Assembly: GCA_046155605.1 (NCBI GenBank)
Contig: JBJXFQ010000096.1
Coordinates: forward strand, 1-59,807
Direction: 5' to 3'
Length of the DNA: 59,807 nucleotides
Source: JAEUIZ01 sp046155605
GTDB taxonomy: Bacteria > Planctomycetota > Phycisphaerae > Phycisphaerales > UBA1924
Part shown: positions 1-7,429 of the stretch, piece by piece
How positions within the stretch are numbered: position 1 is the first letter of the stretch
Layout of the letters: the number at the start of each line of letters is the position of its first letter
Made by a program: the position numbers and the translations under genes
The notes under the pieces: model-generated
The model's database searches: none
Seen by the model: only the letters and a program-made list of their open reading frames with translations
What the model was told of the DNA's origin: nothing

Positions 1-407
1 CGACGGTCAATCCGCCAGAGCCAGGCGGCGGGGGCGGCTGCGAGCAGGAATGGCAGCCATAGTGGGATCGAGACATACATGCTCGAACCGACAGTTACTA
101 TCGCCGAGCGGCCGTTGTCGAACCACCACGACCACGATGGTGCCGGAATGCCGGTTGAAGCAACTGGAACGCATTGCAGGCGTTCAGGCGAGGAGGGAGA
201 GATGGGCCAGGTGAACAAAAGGTCTGAAAGCTCCCTTTGAATCTCGAGACGGCCTGAGTAACACGCGATGCTGATCGCGTTATAAGAGGGTCGCCCGCTC
301 CAACTCACCATCCACCACCCGCTCACGGCCCACGCGGCAAGAATGAACATCGCTATGGCAGTTGAAAGCCACTTCCCCACGCGTCGGCATCGCGCTCGAT
401 AACGCAT
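1..407 (-). CDS. Small Trp-rich membrane protein, C-terminus cut by window edge
   Basis: An open minus-strand frame runs from an ATG at 405-407 off the left edge of the window, giving 135 residues without a stop. A basic N-terminus is followed by a hydrophobic segment (around residues 13-32, including FILAAWAVSGWW). A middle part of no recognised fold follows, then a second strongly hydrophobic segment near residues 112-130 (SIPLWLPFLLAAAPAAWLW) and then basic residues. This two-helix layout, with a PLW-PF-LAA second helix, is common in small planctomycete proteins that often end in a Cys-rich ribbon; that ribbon, if present, lies outside the window. Function unknown. No clear Shine-Dalgarno precedes the ATG, so the start is uncertain. 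Confidence 0.65.
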   Translation of the reverse strand, partial: MRYRARCRRVGKWLSTAIAMFILAAWAVSGWWMVSWSGRPSYNAISIACYSGRLEIQRELSDLLFTWPISPSSPERLQCVPVASTGIPAPSWSWWFDNGRSAIVTVGSSMYVSIPLWLPFLLAAAPAAWLWRIDR

Positions 408-465
408 GGGCGAAGGGTAGTCGCTTTACCGGTTTGGCTTGGGTGAAATGCTGTTCTTGGGTACC

Positions 466-482
466 CCGCGACTCCGTCGCGG
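466..482. repeat. 7-bp hairpin at left side of the repeat-rich gap
   Basis: CCGCGAC at 466-472 pairs with GTCGCGG at 476-482 around a 3-base loop. It opens the gene-free stretch 408-850, in which I see only hairpins, purine-rich DNA and a tandem duplication, and no credible gene. Confidence 0.5.
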
Positions 483-544
483 AACAGAGTTCGGGGCACT
501 CGAATCCGCCCAGGAGGGGCGGGCTACCCGAGAGAGGGAAAGAG

Positions 545-576
545 CATCGACTTCGCTTCGAAGTCGATGGCACGGG
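545..576. repeat. Palindromic hairpin with GGCACGGG edge, copy a
   Basis: CATCGACTTCG (545-555) and its perfect reverse complement (559-569) enclose a 3-base loop and are followed directly by GCACGGG. The same edge follows the stems at 582-609 and 654-681, and a related stem lies at 9199-9226. The gap 408-850 contains three perfect 11-bp stems of this family. Confidence 0.75.
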
Positions 577-581
577 AAGCG

Positions 582-725
582 CACCGACCGTCCAGAGCGA
601 CGGTCGGTGGCACGGGAGAGAGATCGACGGGGACCGTCGATGTACCCAAAGAGCACCGACCGTCCAAGGCGACGGTCGGTGGCACGGGAGACAGATCGAC
701 AGGGACCGTCGGTGTACGCGAGAGA
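582..725. repeat. 72-bp tandem duplication, each unit carrying a perfect 11-bp hairpin
   Basis: Two diverged copies, about 582-653 and 654-725. Each begins with CACCGACCGTC, a 6-base loop (CAGAGC or CAAGGC), then GACGGTCGGTG followed by GCACGGGAGA. Each continues with a second, weaker dyad (ATCGACGG with CCGTCGAT in the first copy at 623-641) and ends before GAGAG. Differences between copies fall mostly in loops and spacers, while the 11-bp arms are unchanged. Confidence 0.8.
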
Positions 726-850
726 AGAGACGACGCGGAGCGTCGAACTACCCAAGAGACGCCCCGGCTACCATGCCGCGCCGTCGGAGGACGGCGCTGA
801 CGCCGCCGGGCTCATCGGACCGATGAATCTGGTAGCCTTGGAGTGCTCGG

Positions 851-2020
851 ATGCCCCGCCTGCCCGTCTCCGCTTCGTCCGCCACGACCGTCACGCTCGA
901 CGGCCGCCGCGTCGTCTCGTTTGGCGGCTGCAACTACCTCGGGCTCGCCCACCACCCCGACGTGATCGCCGCGGCCATCGCCGGAATCAGCGACTTTGGC
1001 CTCAGCACATCGGCTTCGCGCGAGACGACCGGCAACACGACGGCGCACGACGAACTCGAGCGCGATCTTGCCGCGTTTGTCGGGCTGGCCGCTGCCGTCG
1101 TCGTGCCTGATGGCTATTCGGCGAATCTGGCCGCAGCGCAGGCGCTCGCGCCCGAGCATCCGATCGCGCTGATCGACCGCCGGGCGCATCGCAGCATTCG
1201 TGACGCGGCCGCGTGCGCCGGGATGCGAGTGATCGAGTTTGAGCATCGCGACGCGGACTCCGCGGCCCGCGTGCTCGCCGACCTTGACCCTGCGACGGCG
1301 GCCGCGATCTTCACCGATGGCGTTTTCGCGACCGATGGCGGGGTCGCGCCGCTGCGGGCGCTGCTCGCGGCGATGCGACCGAGCGCTGACACGCTCGTTG
1401 TCGATGATTGCCACGGCCTTGGCGTGCTGGGGCCGGGCGGGCGCGGCACGCTCGCATCGCTGGGCGTGCGTGATGATCGCATCGTGCTGACCTCAACGCT
1501 GGCGAAGGGCATCGGGTGCCACGGCGGGATGGTCGGAGGCACGCGATCGCTGGTCGATGCCGTGCGCTCGCGGGCGAGCGCGTATGTCTGCACGACGCCG
1601 GCCTCGCCCGCGCTGGCGTGCGCGGCGCGGGCGTCGATCCGCGTGCTGCGGGCCGAGCCGGAGCGCGTGGAGCGGCTGCACGCGAACGCGGAGCGGCTGT
1701 CGGCGGTGATCCGTCACGCGGGGCTGCAAGCGTCGGAGTTTGCGACGCCGATCCGGGCGTTTGTGGTGGCGGATGCTTTCGGGCGACCCGATGCGGCGGC
1801 GATGCGGGCGACGCACGCGTTCCTGCTCGAGCAGGGGTTTCTCGCGCCGCTGATCACCTATCCCGGCGGGCCTTGGCCGCTGTATTTCAGGCTCTCGGTC
1901 ACGAGCGAGCACCGTCCCGAGCAGATCGAGGCGCTGGGCGAGGCCTTGGCCGATGCGATGGCCCGGCGTCCCGCGGTGGTGGCGCGCACGCCGGATGCGC
2001 CAGCGCGGCTGACGGCCTGA
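851..2020 (+). CDS. bioF: 8-amino-7-oxononanoate synthase-like PLP acyltransferase
   Basis: 389 residues of the alpha-oxoamine synthase family, PLP enzymes that condense an acyl thioester with an amino acid. BioF makes the biotin precursor 7-keto-8-aminopelargonate from pimeloyl thioester and L-alanine. Visible family features are the N-terminal NYLGLAHHPDV segment, a VVDDCHGLGVLG motif holding the PLP-ring aspartate, and the PLP-binding lysine at about residue 219 in TLAKGIGCHGGMVGG. GGAG lies 7 bases before the ATG. No other bio genes are near, so glycine C-acetyltransferase or another family member cannot be excluded; length and motifs fit BioF or a BioF-like enzyme. The downstream mutase starts 17 bases after the stop, suggesting cotranscription. 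Confidence 0.8.
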   Translation: MPRLPVSASSATTVTLDGRRVVSFGGCNYLGLAHHPDVIAAAIAGISDFGLSTSASRETTGNTTAHDELERDLAAFVGLAAAVVVPDGYSANLAAAQALAPEHPIALIDRRAHRSIRDAAACAGMRVIEFEHRDADSAARVLADLDPATAAAIFTDGVFATDGGVAPLRALLAAMRPSADTLVVDDCHGLGVLGPGGRGTLASLGVRDDRIVLTSTLAKGIGCHGGMVGGTRSLVDAVRSRASAYVCTTPASPALACAARASIRVLRAEPERVERLHANAERLSAVIRHAGLQASEFATPIRAFVVADAFGRPDAAAMRATHAFLLEQGFLAPLITYPGGPWPLYFRLSVTSEHRPEQIEALGEALADAMARRPAVVARTPDAPARLTA

Positions 2021-2036
2021 CTGGTACGCTAGCGGC

Positions 2037-3584
2037 ATGAGTGATTCGCCGTTGATGGTGGGCGTGAGCGGGCTGCGCGGGATCGTGGGCGGGAGCCTGA
2101 CGCGCGAGGTGGCGGAGGCCTTTGCCGGCGCGTGCGGGCGCTGGCTGCGGGAGCGGGCAGCGGGGGCGGCGCGGCCGAAGGTGGTGATCGGGCGCGACGG
2201 CCGCGAGGGCGGGGAGACGATCCACGGGTGGGCGCTGGGCGCGCTGATGGCGGCGGGATGCGACGTGGTTGATCTGGCAGTGGCGATGACGCCGACGGTG
2301 GGCCTGATCGTGGACCACATCGATGCGGCGGGCGGGCTGATCGTGACGGCGAGCCACAACCCGCAGGAATGGAACGGGCTGAAGTGCCTCGTTCGCGCGG
2401 GCGGCGAGGTGAGCGTCGCCGTGGGAAGGTCGGCGGCGTGCGCACCTGGCGCGGCCGAGGCGGGCGAGATCGTCGCACTGTTTCGCGCGGCCGGCGGCAA
2501 AGAGGCCAACGGCGGCGCGGCGAACGGCGACGCGGGACATGGTACGGGAAGCGGTGCGACGCGGCTGCCCGGGCGGCACTTCGATTATCCCGAGGCGCAT
2601 CGCGTGCATGTCGGACGCGTGCTGACGAGCGTCGAGGACGAGCTGCCGGCGATTCAGTCGCGGCGGTTCCGCGTGCTGGTCGATTCGGTGAATGCGTCGG
2701 GCGCGGATGGCGCGCGCGAACTGCTGACGCGGCTTGGGTGCGAGCTGATCCATCACGGGGCCGAGCGGAGCGGGGTGTTTCCGCATCCGCCCGAGCCCAC
2801 GCGCGAGAACCTCGCGGGCATGGCGTCGGCGATGGGACGCCTCGCGGCGGATATCGGGTTCGCGCAGGACCCGGACGCGGATCGGCTCGCGATCGTCGAC
2901 GGTCAGGGACGCTACATCGGGGAGGAGTACACGCTGGCGCTCGCGGCCGAGGCGGCGCTGGGGGAAGGGACGGAGGGACGGAGGGACGGAGGGACGATCG
3001 GGAAGACTGAGAGCGGAGCGGCGCAGCGCGTGCTCGTCACGAATCTCTCGACGAGCCGCATGATCGACGACGTGGCGGCGCGGCACGGGGCGCGGGTCGT
3101 GCGCACGCCCGTGGGCGAGGCCAACGTCGTCGAGGCGATGAAGCGCGAGGCCGCCGCGGGGGCGGACGTGGTGCTGGGCGGCGAGGGCAACGGCGGCGTG
3201 ATCTGGCCGAGCGTGACGTATGTCCGCGATTCGCTCTCGGCGATGGCGCTGGTGCTGTCGCTGATGGCGCGGACGGGCCGGAGCGTGGCGGAGCTGGTGG
3301 CGGGCGTGCCGAGCTACGCGATCGAGAAGCGGAAGGTGGAGATCGCGCGGCGCGAGGACGCCTCACCGGCGGTGGAGAAGATCGCCGCGGCGTATGGCGA
3401 GCATCGGGTGGATCGGCAGGACGGGGTGCGCGTCGATTTCGCGCGTGGGCCGCTCGCGGGCAAGGCGTGGCTGCATGTGCGTGCGAGCAACACCGAGCCG
3501 ATCATGCGGCTGATCGCCGAGGCGCCGACCGCGGCAGAGGCGCGGGCCGTGCTCGACGAGGCGGCACGGGTGATCGGCGGGTAG
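2037..3584 (+). CDS. glmM: Phosphoglucosamine mutase / phosphohexomutase family
   Basis: 515 residues of the alpha-D-phosphohexomutase family, which moves a phosphate between C6 and C1 of a hexose; GlmM feeds UDP-GlcNAc synthesis for peptidoglycan. The phosphorylated serine is S106 in TASHNPQEWNGLK, the Mg-binding loop is DPDADRLAIVD, the sugar-binding loop GGEGNGG, and the phosphate-binding loop RASNTEPIMRL is near the C-terminus. It is some 55-70 residues longer than usual, explained by two low-complexity insertions: a Gly/Ala/Asn-rich linker around residues 155-180 and a charged Gly/Arg stretch encoded by an 8-bp tandem repeat (2967-2997). Phosphomannomutase specificity remains possible. 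Confidence 0.8.
   Translation: MSDSPLMVGVSGLRGIVGGSLTREVAEAFAGACGRWLRERAAGAARPKVVIGRDGREGGETIHGWALGALMAAGCDVVDLAVAMTPTVGLIVDHIDAAGGLIVTASHNPQEWNGLKCLVRAGGEVSVAVGRSAACAPGAAEAGEIVALFRAAGGKEANGGAANGDAGHGTGSGATRLPGRHFDYPEAHRVHVGRVLTSVEDELPAIQSRRFRVLVDSVNASGADGARELLTRLGCELIHHGAERSGVFPHPPEPTRENLAGMASAMGRLAADIGFAQDPDADRLAIVDGQGRYIGEEYTLALAAEAALGEGTEGRRDGGTIGKTESGAAQRVLVTNLSTSRMIDDVAARHGARVVRTPVGEANVVEAMKREAAAGADVVLGGEGNGGVIWPSVTYVRDSLSAMALVLSLMARTGRSVAELVAGVPSYAIEKRKVEIARREDASPAVEKIAAAYGEHRVDRQDGVRVDFARGPLAGKAWLHVRASNTEPIMRLIAEAPTAAEARAVLDEAARVIGG
2967..2997 (+). repeat. 8-bp tandem repeat (GGGACGGA) inside the mutase gene
   Basis: Three perfect copies (2967-2974, 2975-2982, 2983-2990) and a partial fourth to about 2997. 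It encodes a Gly/Arg/Asp stretch in a surface-loop position between domains. Because 8 is not a multiple of 3, gain or loss of one unit would shift the frame. Confidence 0.85.
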
Positions 3585-3597
3585 CGGCCCCCATACA

Positions 3598-3858
3598 ATG
3601 CCCGCGATGAACCAGACCGAAACCCTCGCCCCCGGCCTTCGCGTCCGCATCACGCAGCAGGTCCCGCGCCAGACCGGGGCGATGACGATCTCGGTCGAGG
3701 GGACCATCGTGCGGCTCGGGCAGGGCAAGACCGGCTCGTGGTTCGCGCACAGCAAGGACAAGAAGCTCTGGCTCGACCGCGTGGAGATCCGCAAGGACGA
3801 CGGCGAGATGGTCGTGTGCAACCTGGACCAGTATTCGCGGGTTGAGGTTGTCGGGTAG
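3598..3858 (+). CDS. Small conserved hypothetical protein, SH3-like composition
   Basis: 86 residues, starting 13 bases after the mutase stop and probably in the same transcript. A second in-frame ATG at 3607 is an equally good start. The sequence alternates short hydrophobic strands with polar turns (GLRVRITQQV, GTIVRLGQGKTGSWF, KKLWLDRVEIRK, EMVVCNLDQYSRVEVV), which suggests a small all-beta barrel. No cysteine pair, membrane segment or catalytic motif is visible. I do not recognise a function; position after the mutase gives no firm clue. It converges on the nucleotidyltransferase gene 49 bases downstream. Confidence 0.7.
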   Translation: MPAMNQTETLAPGLRVRITQQVPRQTGAMTISVEGTIVRLGQGKTGSWFAHSKDKKLWLDRVEIRKDDGEMVVCNLDQYSRVEVVG

Positions 3859-3907
3859 GCGAAGCGGCACGAGGTATGCGGAGCAGCGCGGGGCGGAGGA
3901 GCGTTGG

Positions 3908-4414
3908 TCACGCCTCGCCGCGGCGACGGAGCTCGCGGATGGCGTTGAGTTGCAGGAGCGACTCGCGATCCTTGGCCCGCCGGATGTGCTCCTTGACCCG
4001 GATGAGGTCATCGAGCGAGATGGTGAGGAACTCGTCTCCCGCGAAGCGATGCCGTTCGGCGCGCGGGATGATCGCGTCGTAGTCGCCGATGGGCTCGACC
4101 CACCCGAGCAGATCGAGATCGCCCAGGGGCGTCGAAAATGTGAAGTTGGAGCCCAGCGCGAGCGATTGCTCGTCAAGTCTGAACGGCAGGTCGGCGGGCG
4201 CGCCACGGAGGGTCACGCCGATCTCCTTCAGGGCCGCCGCGAGGCGTCGAAGGTTTTGCTCGTTACGGCGGTAGCACAGGTCAACGTCGTAGGTGACGCG
4301 CGGGCTTCCGAAGATCGTCTCGGCCTGGCCACCGATGACAACAAACTCAACCCCGTGCCGGCGCAGGATCGTTGCGATCTGTCCGAGGCTGCTGTTCGCC
4401 ATGGACACGAGCAT
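3908..4414 (-). CDS. Nucleotidyltransferase-fold protein (MNT/AbiEii-like)
   Basis: 168 residues. The N-terminal half carries the nucleotidyltransferase signature, VIGGQAETIFGS followed by TYDVDLCY, that is hG-G then D-x-D for metal binding, with a further acidic pair in LGDLDLLG. Such stand-alone proteins transfer nucleotides to proteins or tRNA ends and are often toxins or parts of two-gene modules. Its first 68 bases overlap the small gene upstream, implying translational coupling. A second in-frame ATG at 4402 would shorten it by four residues. No HEPN partner is visible. Activity as a toxin is inference. Confidence 0.75.
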   Translation of the reverse strand: MLVSMANSSLGQIATILRRHGVEFVVIGGQAETIFGSPRVTYDVDLCYRRNEQNLRRLAAALKEIGVTLRGAPADLPFRLDEQSLALGSNFTFSTPLGDLDLLGWVEPIGDYDAIIPRAERHRFAGDEFLTISLDDLIRVKEHIRRAKDRESLLQLNAIRELRRRGEA

Positions 4415-4604
4415 ATCGCCGCAGCGTCAGGGCGGATTCGCGGCCACGGTCGCCCTTGAGGAGGCGCTCGTCAGTGCTCAGACGCAGATTCGCGCGGATG
4501 AGCGAGAGGTCCACGCCGTTGGCGTCCTGCTCGCCATACCAGTTGCGATCGCCCCAGCGCGGAGGCTGGGAGGGCGCGGCGGGCTGATCCGATGGCGTGG
4601 TCAT
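4347..4604 (-). CDS. Small charged partner protein of the nucleotidyltransferase
   Basis: 85 residues from the ATG at 4602-4604; a TTG two codons upstream is also open. The N-terminus is Pro/Ser/Gln-rich and polar. The middle contains GVDLSLIRANLRLSTDERLL, a pattern I know from small proteins placed directly before nucleotidyltransferases, where V/I-D-L-x-L-I-R-x-x-L-x-L is followed by a helix rich in Arg. The 3' end overlaps the nucleotidyltransferase gene by 68 bases and its start lies 8 bases after the cyclodeaminase stop, so the three are likely cotranscribed. A partner or antitoxin role is inferred from position alone. Confidence 0.65.
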   Translation of the reverse strand: MTTPSDQPAAPSQPPRWGDRNWYGEQDANGVDLSLIRANLRLSTDERLLKGDRGRESALTLRRYARVHGEQQPRTDRNDPAPARG

Positions 4605-4612
4605 GGACAATG

Positions 4613-5239
4613 CTAGGTCGCGGGCTCAGATTTGTTGCATATGCGTTCGACGTGGCTTTGCCGCTCTTTCGCGTCGGCGAGCGAGGCGTTGGCCTGCTTC
4701 TCGATCTCGCGGCGGGTGCGCTCATCGAGCGTGGCCGCGTTGACGGTCACGTTCCAGAGCGACGCGCGGGCGGCGGATTCGGCGAGCACGGCCGCGATCG
4801 CCAGGTCGCTGTGCAGATGCCGGTTGGTGATCGGTGCGAGGCGCTCGAAGAGCCGCAAGAGGTCGGCGCACGCGGCGATGACGGCCAGCGGCGGGCGGCT
4901 CGCGGCGAGTTGGGCCGCGGGCAGGTCGGCACGGCGCGGATCGCCCTCGGGGAGGCGCGAGAGGCCGTTGAGCACCTCATAGGCCGCGGCGTCCTCATCG
5001 GCGAGCGTCAGCAGCATCTCGCCCGCGCGGACGAGGGCGGCATCGGCCTTGGCGAGATCAGGCTGGTGATCGGCGAGCGATTTCTTGCCCAGCGAATAGG
5101 CGACGACCATGCGCGCGAGGGCCGCGGCGAGGGCGGCCGAGGCCGACGCGACGGCACCGCCGCCGGGCGCGGGGGTCTTGGCGGCGACACGGGCGAGGAG
5201 GTCGCCGAAGGGGAGGGAGGAGAGGGGAGGGGGGGGCAT
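4613..5239 (-). CDS. fchA: Formimidoyltetrahydrofolate cyclodeaminase
   Basis: 208 residues, single-domain cyclodeaminase/cyclohydrolase, which converts 5-formimidoyl-THF to 5,10-methenyl-THF and ammonia in histidine or purine breakdown. Visible family features are the N-terminal FGDLLARVAAKTPAPGGGAVAS loop with its Gly-rich turn, followed by long Ala-rich helices (SAALAAALARMVVAYSLGKKSL) and a late conserved LHSDLAIAAVLAESAARASLWNV segment. In animals this is the C-terminal half of FTCD; here no formiminotransferase half is fused or adjacent. It begins the minus-strand unit that continues with the small protein and nucleotidyltransferase. Confidence 0.82.
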   Translation of the reverse strand: MPPPPLSSLPFGDLLARVAAKTPAPGGGAVASASAALAAALARMVVAYSLGKKSLADHQPDLAKADAALVRAGEMLLTLADEDAAAYEVLNGLSRLPEGDPRRADLPAAQLAASRPPLAVIAACADLLRLFERLAPITNRHLHSDLAIAAVLAESAARASLWNVTVNAATLDERTRREIEKQANASLADAKERQSHVERICNKSEPAT

Positions 5240-5345
5240 CGGCGGATGGTAGCAATTCGACCCTGGGCGACGAGTCCCTTGTAAAGGTGGAGGTGTGCGG
5301 CGCGATTAAGGCGATGTGATGTGTCGTTCACTGAAAGGGAAGCAG

Positions 5346-5552
5346 ATGCCGGTGGCATGGCTGGTCGTGCTTGGGCTGAGCGTGGTGGGCGTGCTCTTCA
5401 AAGCGGTGACGTGGGACGAATCGGCCGAGGAGTTCCGTGTGCGACGCGGTGTTGTCGGCGGGGTGGCGCTGGTTGTGCTCACTCTTCTGCCGATGCTCGT
5501 TTGGGTCGATCCCATGGGGATCGCGTCGGGTGCGACAATTGGGATGGCCTAG
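5346..5552 (+). CDS. Small two-helix membrane protein
   Basis: 68 residues from ATG 5346, which has AAGGGA six bases upstream; an ATG at 5316 gives a ten-residue longer form with a poorer ribosome site. Two hydrophobic stretches (VAWLVVLGLSVVGVLFKAV and GVALVVLTLLPMLVWV) flank a short charged loop (DESAEEFRVRRG). The last bases overlap the convergent HTH gene by 4. Nothing in it is diagnostic and I do not recognise it; the helix-loop-helix layout and ribosome site argue it is real. Confidence 0.5.
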   Translation: MPVAWLVVLGLSVVGVLFKAVTWDESAEEFRVRRGVVGGVALVVLTLLPMLVWVDPMGIASGATIGMA

Positions 5553-6118
5553 GAAGGACGCTGGCGGTTAGCCTTTTCGATCTTCCACCATGCGCTGTCG
5601 ACTAGCTCGTCTGCTTTGGAATTAGACAGCTTGAGCTTCTTGGCGATGTCTTCGGAAGACATGCCGTCGAGCGAGAGTCGCCACACCTTATACTCAAGCG
5701 AAGTCAGAAGGGACTTGGCTTTGCGTATCGCGCGGGCTTCGCGCTCGAGCGCGCGAAGTTCATTCGTCAGCTCCTGGTTCGGATCAAGTGTCAGATCCGG
5801 GCTGCCAGCGTTCGCCCTTTCGGCCATTCGCTGAACGGCCTTGACCTCGGCCTCCATCGCGCGAACGGCGTTGTCGGCTTGATCGCTATCGACCTTGCTC
5901 CACTCATTGACGATGGACTCCGTGAGTCGAAAGTCTGGTGGTTCCCTGTCGACGATGGCACGATCGAGTTTCGTGATGAATGGATGGGCTGTCGGTGGCA
6001 TCTCGCCCATCCGGGCGACAGCACTGTTCCAGGTGTCGCACAGCGCCTGAACGTCGCTAAACTTGTGCGCACGCTGCAGCGCTTTGCGAAAATCCGGACC
6101 TGGGTTCTTCCTTCCCAT
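5549..6118 (-). CDS. Orphan protein with C-terminal HTH (sigma-4/LuxR-like)
   Basis: 189 residues with an excellent GGGGAGG five bases before the ATG. Residues about 30-125 are charged and helical (RAMEAEVKAVQRMAERA, ELRALEREARAIRKAKS), likely a coiled coil. The last 50 residues read LTSLEYKVWRLSLDGMSSED, IAKKLKLSNSKADELVDSAW, the spacing of a sigma region-4 or LuxR helix-turn-helix, so DNA binding is probable. It has no regulatory domain that I recognise. Base composition is lower than the neighbours (34 of 60 G+C at 5641-5700 against 42 of 60 at 2041-2100), as expected of acquired DNA. Confidence 0.7.
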   Translation of the reverse strand: MGRKNPGPDFRKALQRAHKFSDVQALCDTWNSAVARMGEMPPTAHPFITKLDRAIVDREPPDFRLTESIVNEWSKVDSDQADNAVRAMEAEVKAVQRMAERANAGSPDLTLDPNQELTNELRALEREARAIRKAKSLLTSLEYKVWRLSLDGMSSEDIAKKLKLSNSKADELVDSAWWKIEKANRQRPS

Positions 6119-6208
6119 GCAGACCTCCCCTGATTGGGGTACTCAGCGCGGAACCGCGCGTGCGTGATCTCGGAGACCTACGGACATGGATCTCGAGCTG
6201 TTCCGCGC

Positions 6209-6247
6209 CAAAAAGAGAACGCCCGCCAGGATTTCTGGCGGGCGTTC
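6209..6247 (-). terminator. Intrinsic terminator after the small basic gene
   Basis: A perfect 13-bp stem (6217-6229 with 6235-6247, 5-base loop) is followed on the minus strand, after GA, by a run of T (complement of the A-run at 6210-6214). It lies 27 bases past the stop at 6274, between that gene and the HTH gene, so the two are separate units. Confidence 0.75.
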
Positions 6248-6273
6248 AGAGTCGGGCGGAATGAGTACCCCGT

Positions 6274-6540
6274 TCAGATGCGCTTTTGGCGTGCGAGCAG
6301 TGCTGCGGCTACCCACAGCCGCACCCGCGAAACAAATCGGTCGGTGATGCGCTTGGGCTTATCGACGACCCATGTAGCGGCCCAGTGCCGAAGCGAATCA
6401 TCGCTTTGGAGAATTTTCTTTTGGGTGGCGAAAAACTCTTCACGGGCATCTTTGAACCACGCCGGATCCTTGACTCGCTCGGCGCGACGTCGCTTGGGAG
6501 ATTTCCGCAAAGCAGTCGATGTGTCGTCGACGATTGACAT
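6274..6540 (-). CDS. Small basic orphan protein
   Basis: 88 residues from ATG 6538-6540, with AAGGGG about 8 bases upstream; a longer open frame exists but covers a hairpin and lacks a ribosome site. The N-terminal third is strongly basic (RKSPKRRRAERVK), then WFKDAREEFFATQKKILQ and a C-terminal amphipathic region (DRFVSRVRLWVAAALLARQK). No membrane segment is long enough to be sure of and no known motif is seen. Nucleic-acid binding would fit the charge but is only a guess. An intrinsic terminator follows the stop. Confidence 0.55.
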   Translation of the reverse strand: MSIVDDTSTALRKSPKRRRAERVKDPAWFKDAREEFFATQKKILQSDDSLRHWAATWVVDKPKRITDRFVSRVRLWVAAALLARQKRI

Positions 6541-6718
6541 GGGTTGTTGCCCCTTGGTGGGGGGCGATGATAGCGGCTGTCGGGCGTTTCCGCGCCGCCC
6601 TGTGAGAGCTCGCTCGCCGCTCGACCCTCGCTCACGGGCTTTACGAACAGAGTCCGAGCGCTTTTTCGGTCGGCGGAGCATTCGATGGTGACCATCGGCT
6701 CGATCAGCGAGCGCGAAG

Positions 6719-6756
6719 AGTGGACCCTGGCCCGGTTCGGGGTGCCAGGGTCCACT
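6719..6756. repeat. 13-bp perfect inverted repeat in gene-free gap 6541-6862
   Basis: AGTGGACCCTGGC (6719-6731) pairs exactly with 6744-6756 around a 12-base loop. On the minus strand it lies about 107 bases past the stop of the Trp-rich gene, but no T-run follows, so it is not a standard terminator. I see nothing else in 6541-6862. Confidence 0.75.
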
Positions 6757-6862
6757 GGAGGTGACATGCACGATGCAGTCCGCACAGTTCTCTCTCTTCA
6801 AGACGCCCGATACCCCCGTTCCCTGCCGATCCACGACGAATCCCCCCGGTGAGACGACGCGA

Positions 6863-7279
6863 CTACTGGAGCCAGGTCCACCATGACCAGATCCAGGCGC
6901 TATCCCATGACCAAAGAGAACCTAACCAACTCCACGCCACAGCAACCCCCAGCCCGACGCACATCCACGCGCATGGCGCGAGCCCGCGGTGAAGCGCGAG
7001 CCTCCACCACGGACGATGAACATCCGCCCACCGCACGCCGTTCAAGCCCTTGGAACGCTGAAGATCCCCCCACAGCAGGCGAGCAACCCACCGCCAGAAG
7101 GGCATGAGCGGAAGCGGCCACATCCAGCACCAGACGGCATCCCAGACCGACCGCGAACTGCCGACCGGCTCGAGCGCGTCACCCGGAGCATGAATCTGCG
7201 GCGAGGCCAGATCCTCGATCGCAAACTGAGAAACGTCCTGCTGCGGCTTCGTGCAGCCATTCGCATCAAACTTCGCCAT
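6863..7279 (-). CDS. Tryptophan-rich small membrane protein
   Basis: 138 residues from an ATG at 7277-7279 preceded by a full AGGAGG seven bases upstream, which decides this start over an upstream ATG at 7349-7351. The first 45 residues are polar; the rest is extremely Trp-rich, with 20 Trp in 138 residues, including VWDAVWCWMWPLPLMPFWRW and SWDSAWIWSWWTWLQ. Two hydrophobic stretches (about 45-70 and 100-138) could insert in a membrane. No family recognised. The strong ribosome site argues for expression. It is one of a block of orphans of unusual composition between 5346 and 7279. Confidence 0.6.
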   Translation of the reverse strand: MAKFDANGCTKPQQDVSQFAIEDLASPQIHAPGDALEPVGSSRSVWDAVWCWMWPLPLMPFWRWVARLLWGDLQRSKGLNGVRWADVHRPWWRLALHRGLAPCAWMCVGLGVAVAWSWLGSLWSWDSAWIWSWWTWLQ

Positions 7280-7429
7280 TGATAACCTCCTAGCACCTCT
7301 GTAAAGGACCGGGGCGATCACATTCGTCGCCCTCACCCATACAAGGGACACTTGGAAGTCATCATGCTGTGGAAATTTTCGTACGTCGATCGCGTAGCCG
7401 GGATTCGCATCGAGTTCGGGTCATCCGGG

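Noticed and set aside
582..725. Possible CRISPR array
   Set aside because: There are only two units, they are direct neighbours without unique spacers, and no cas genes are near.
362..1110. Plus-strand open frames across the hairpin region
   Set aside because: They are Arg-rich translations of palindromes, overlap the bioF start in other frames, and lack ribosome sites.
6719..6756. 13-bp hairpin as a terminator of the Trp-rich gene
   Set aside because: It is about 107 bases from the stop and no T-run follows on either strand, so I list it as a repeat only.
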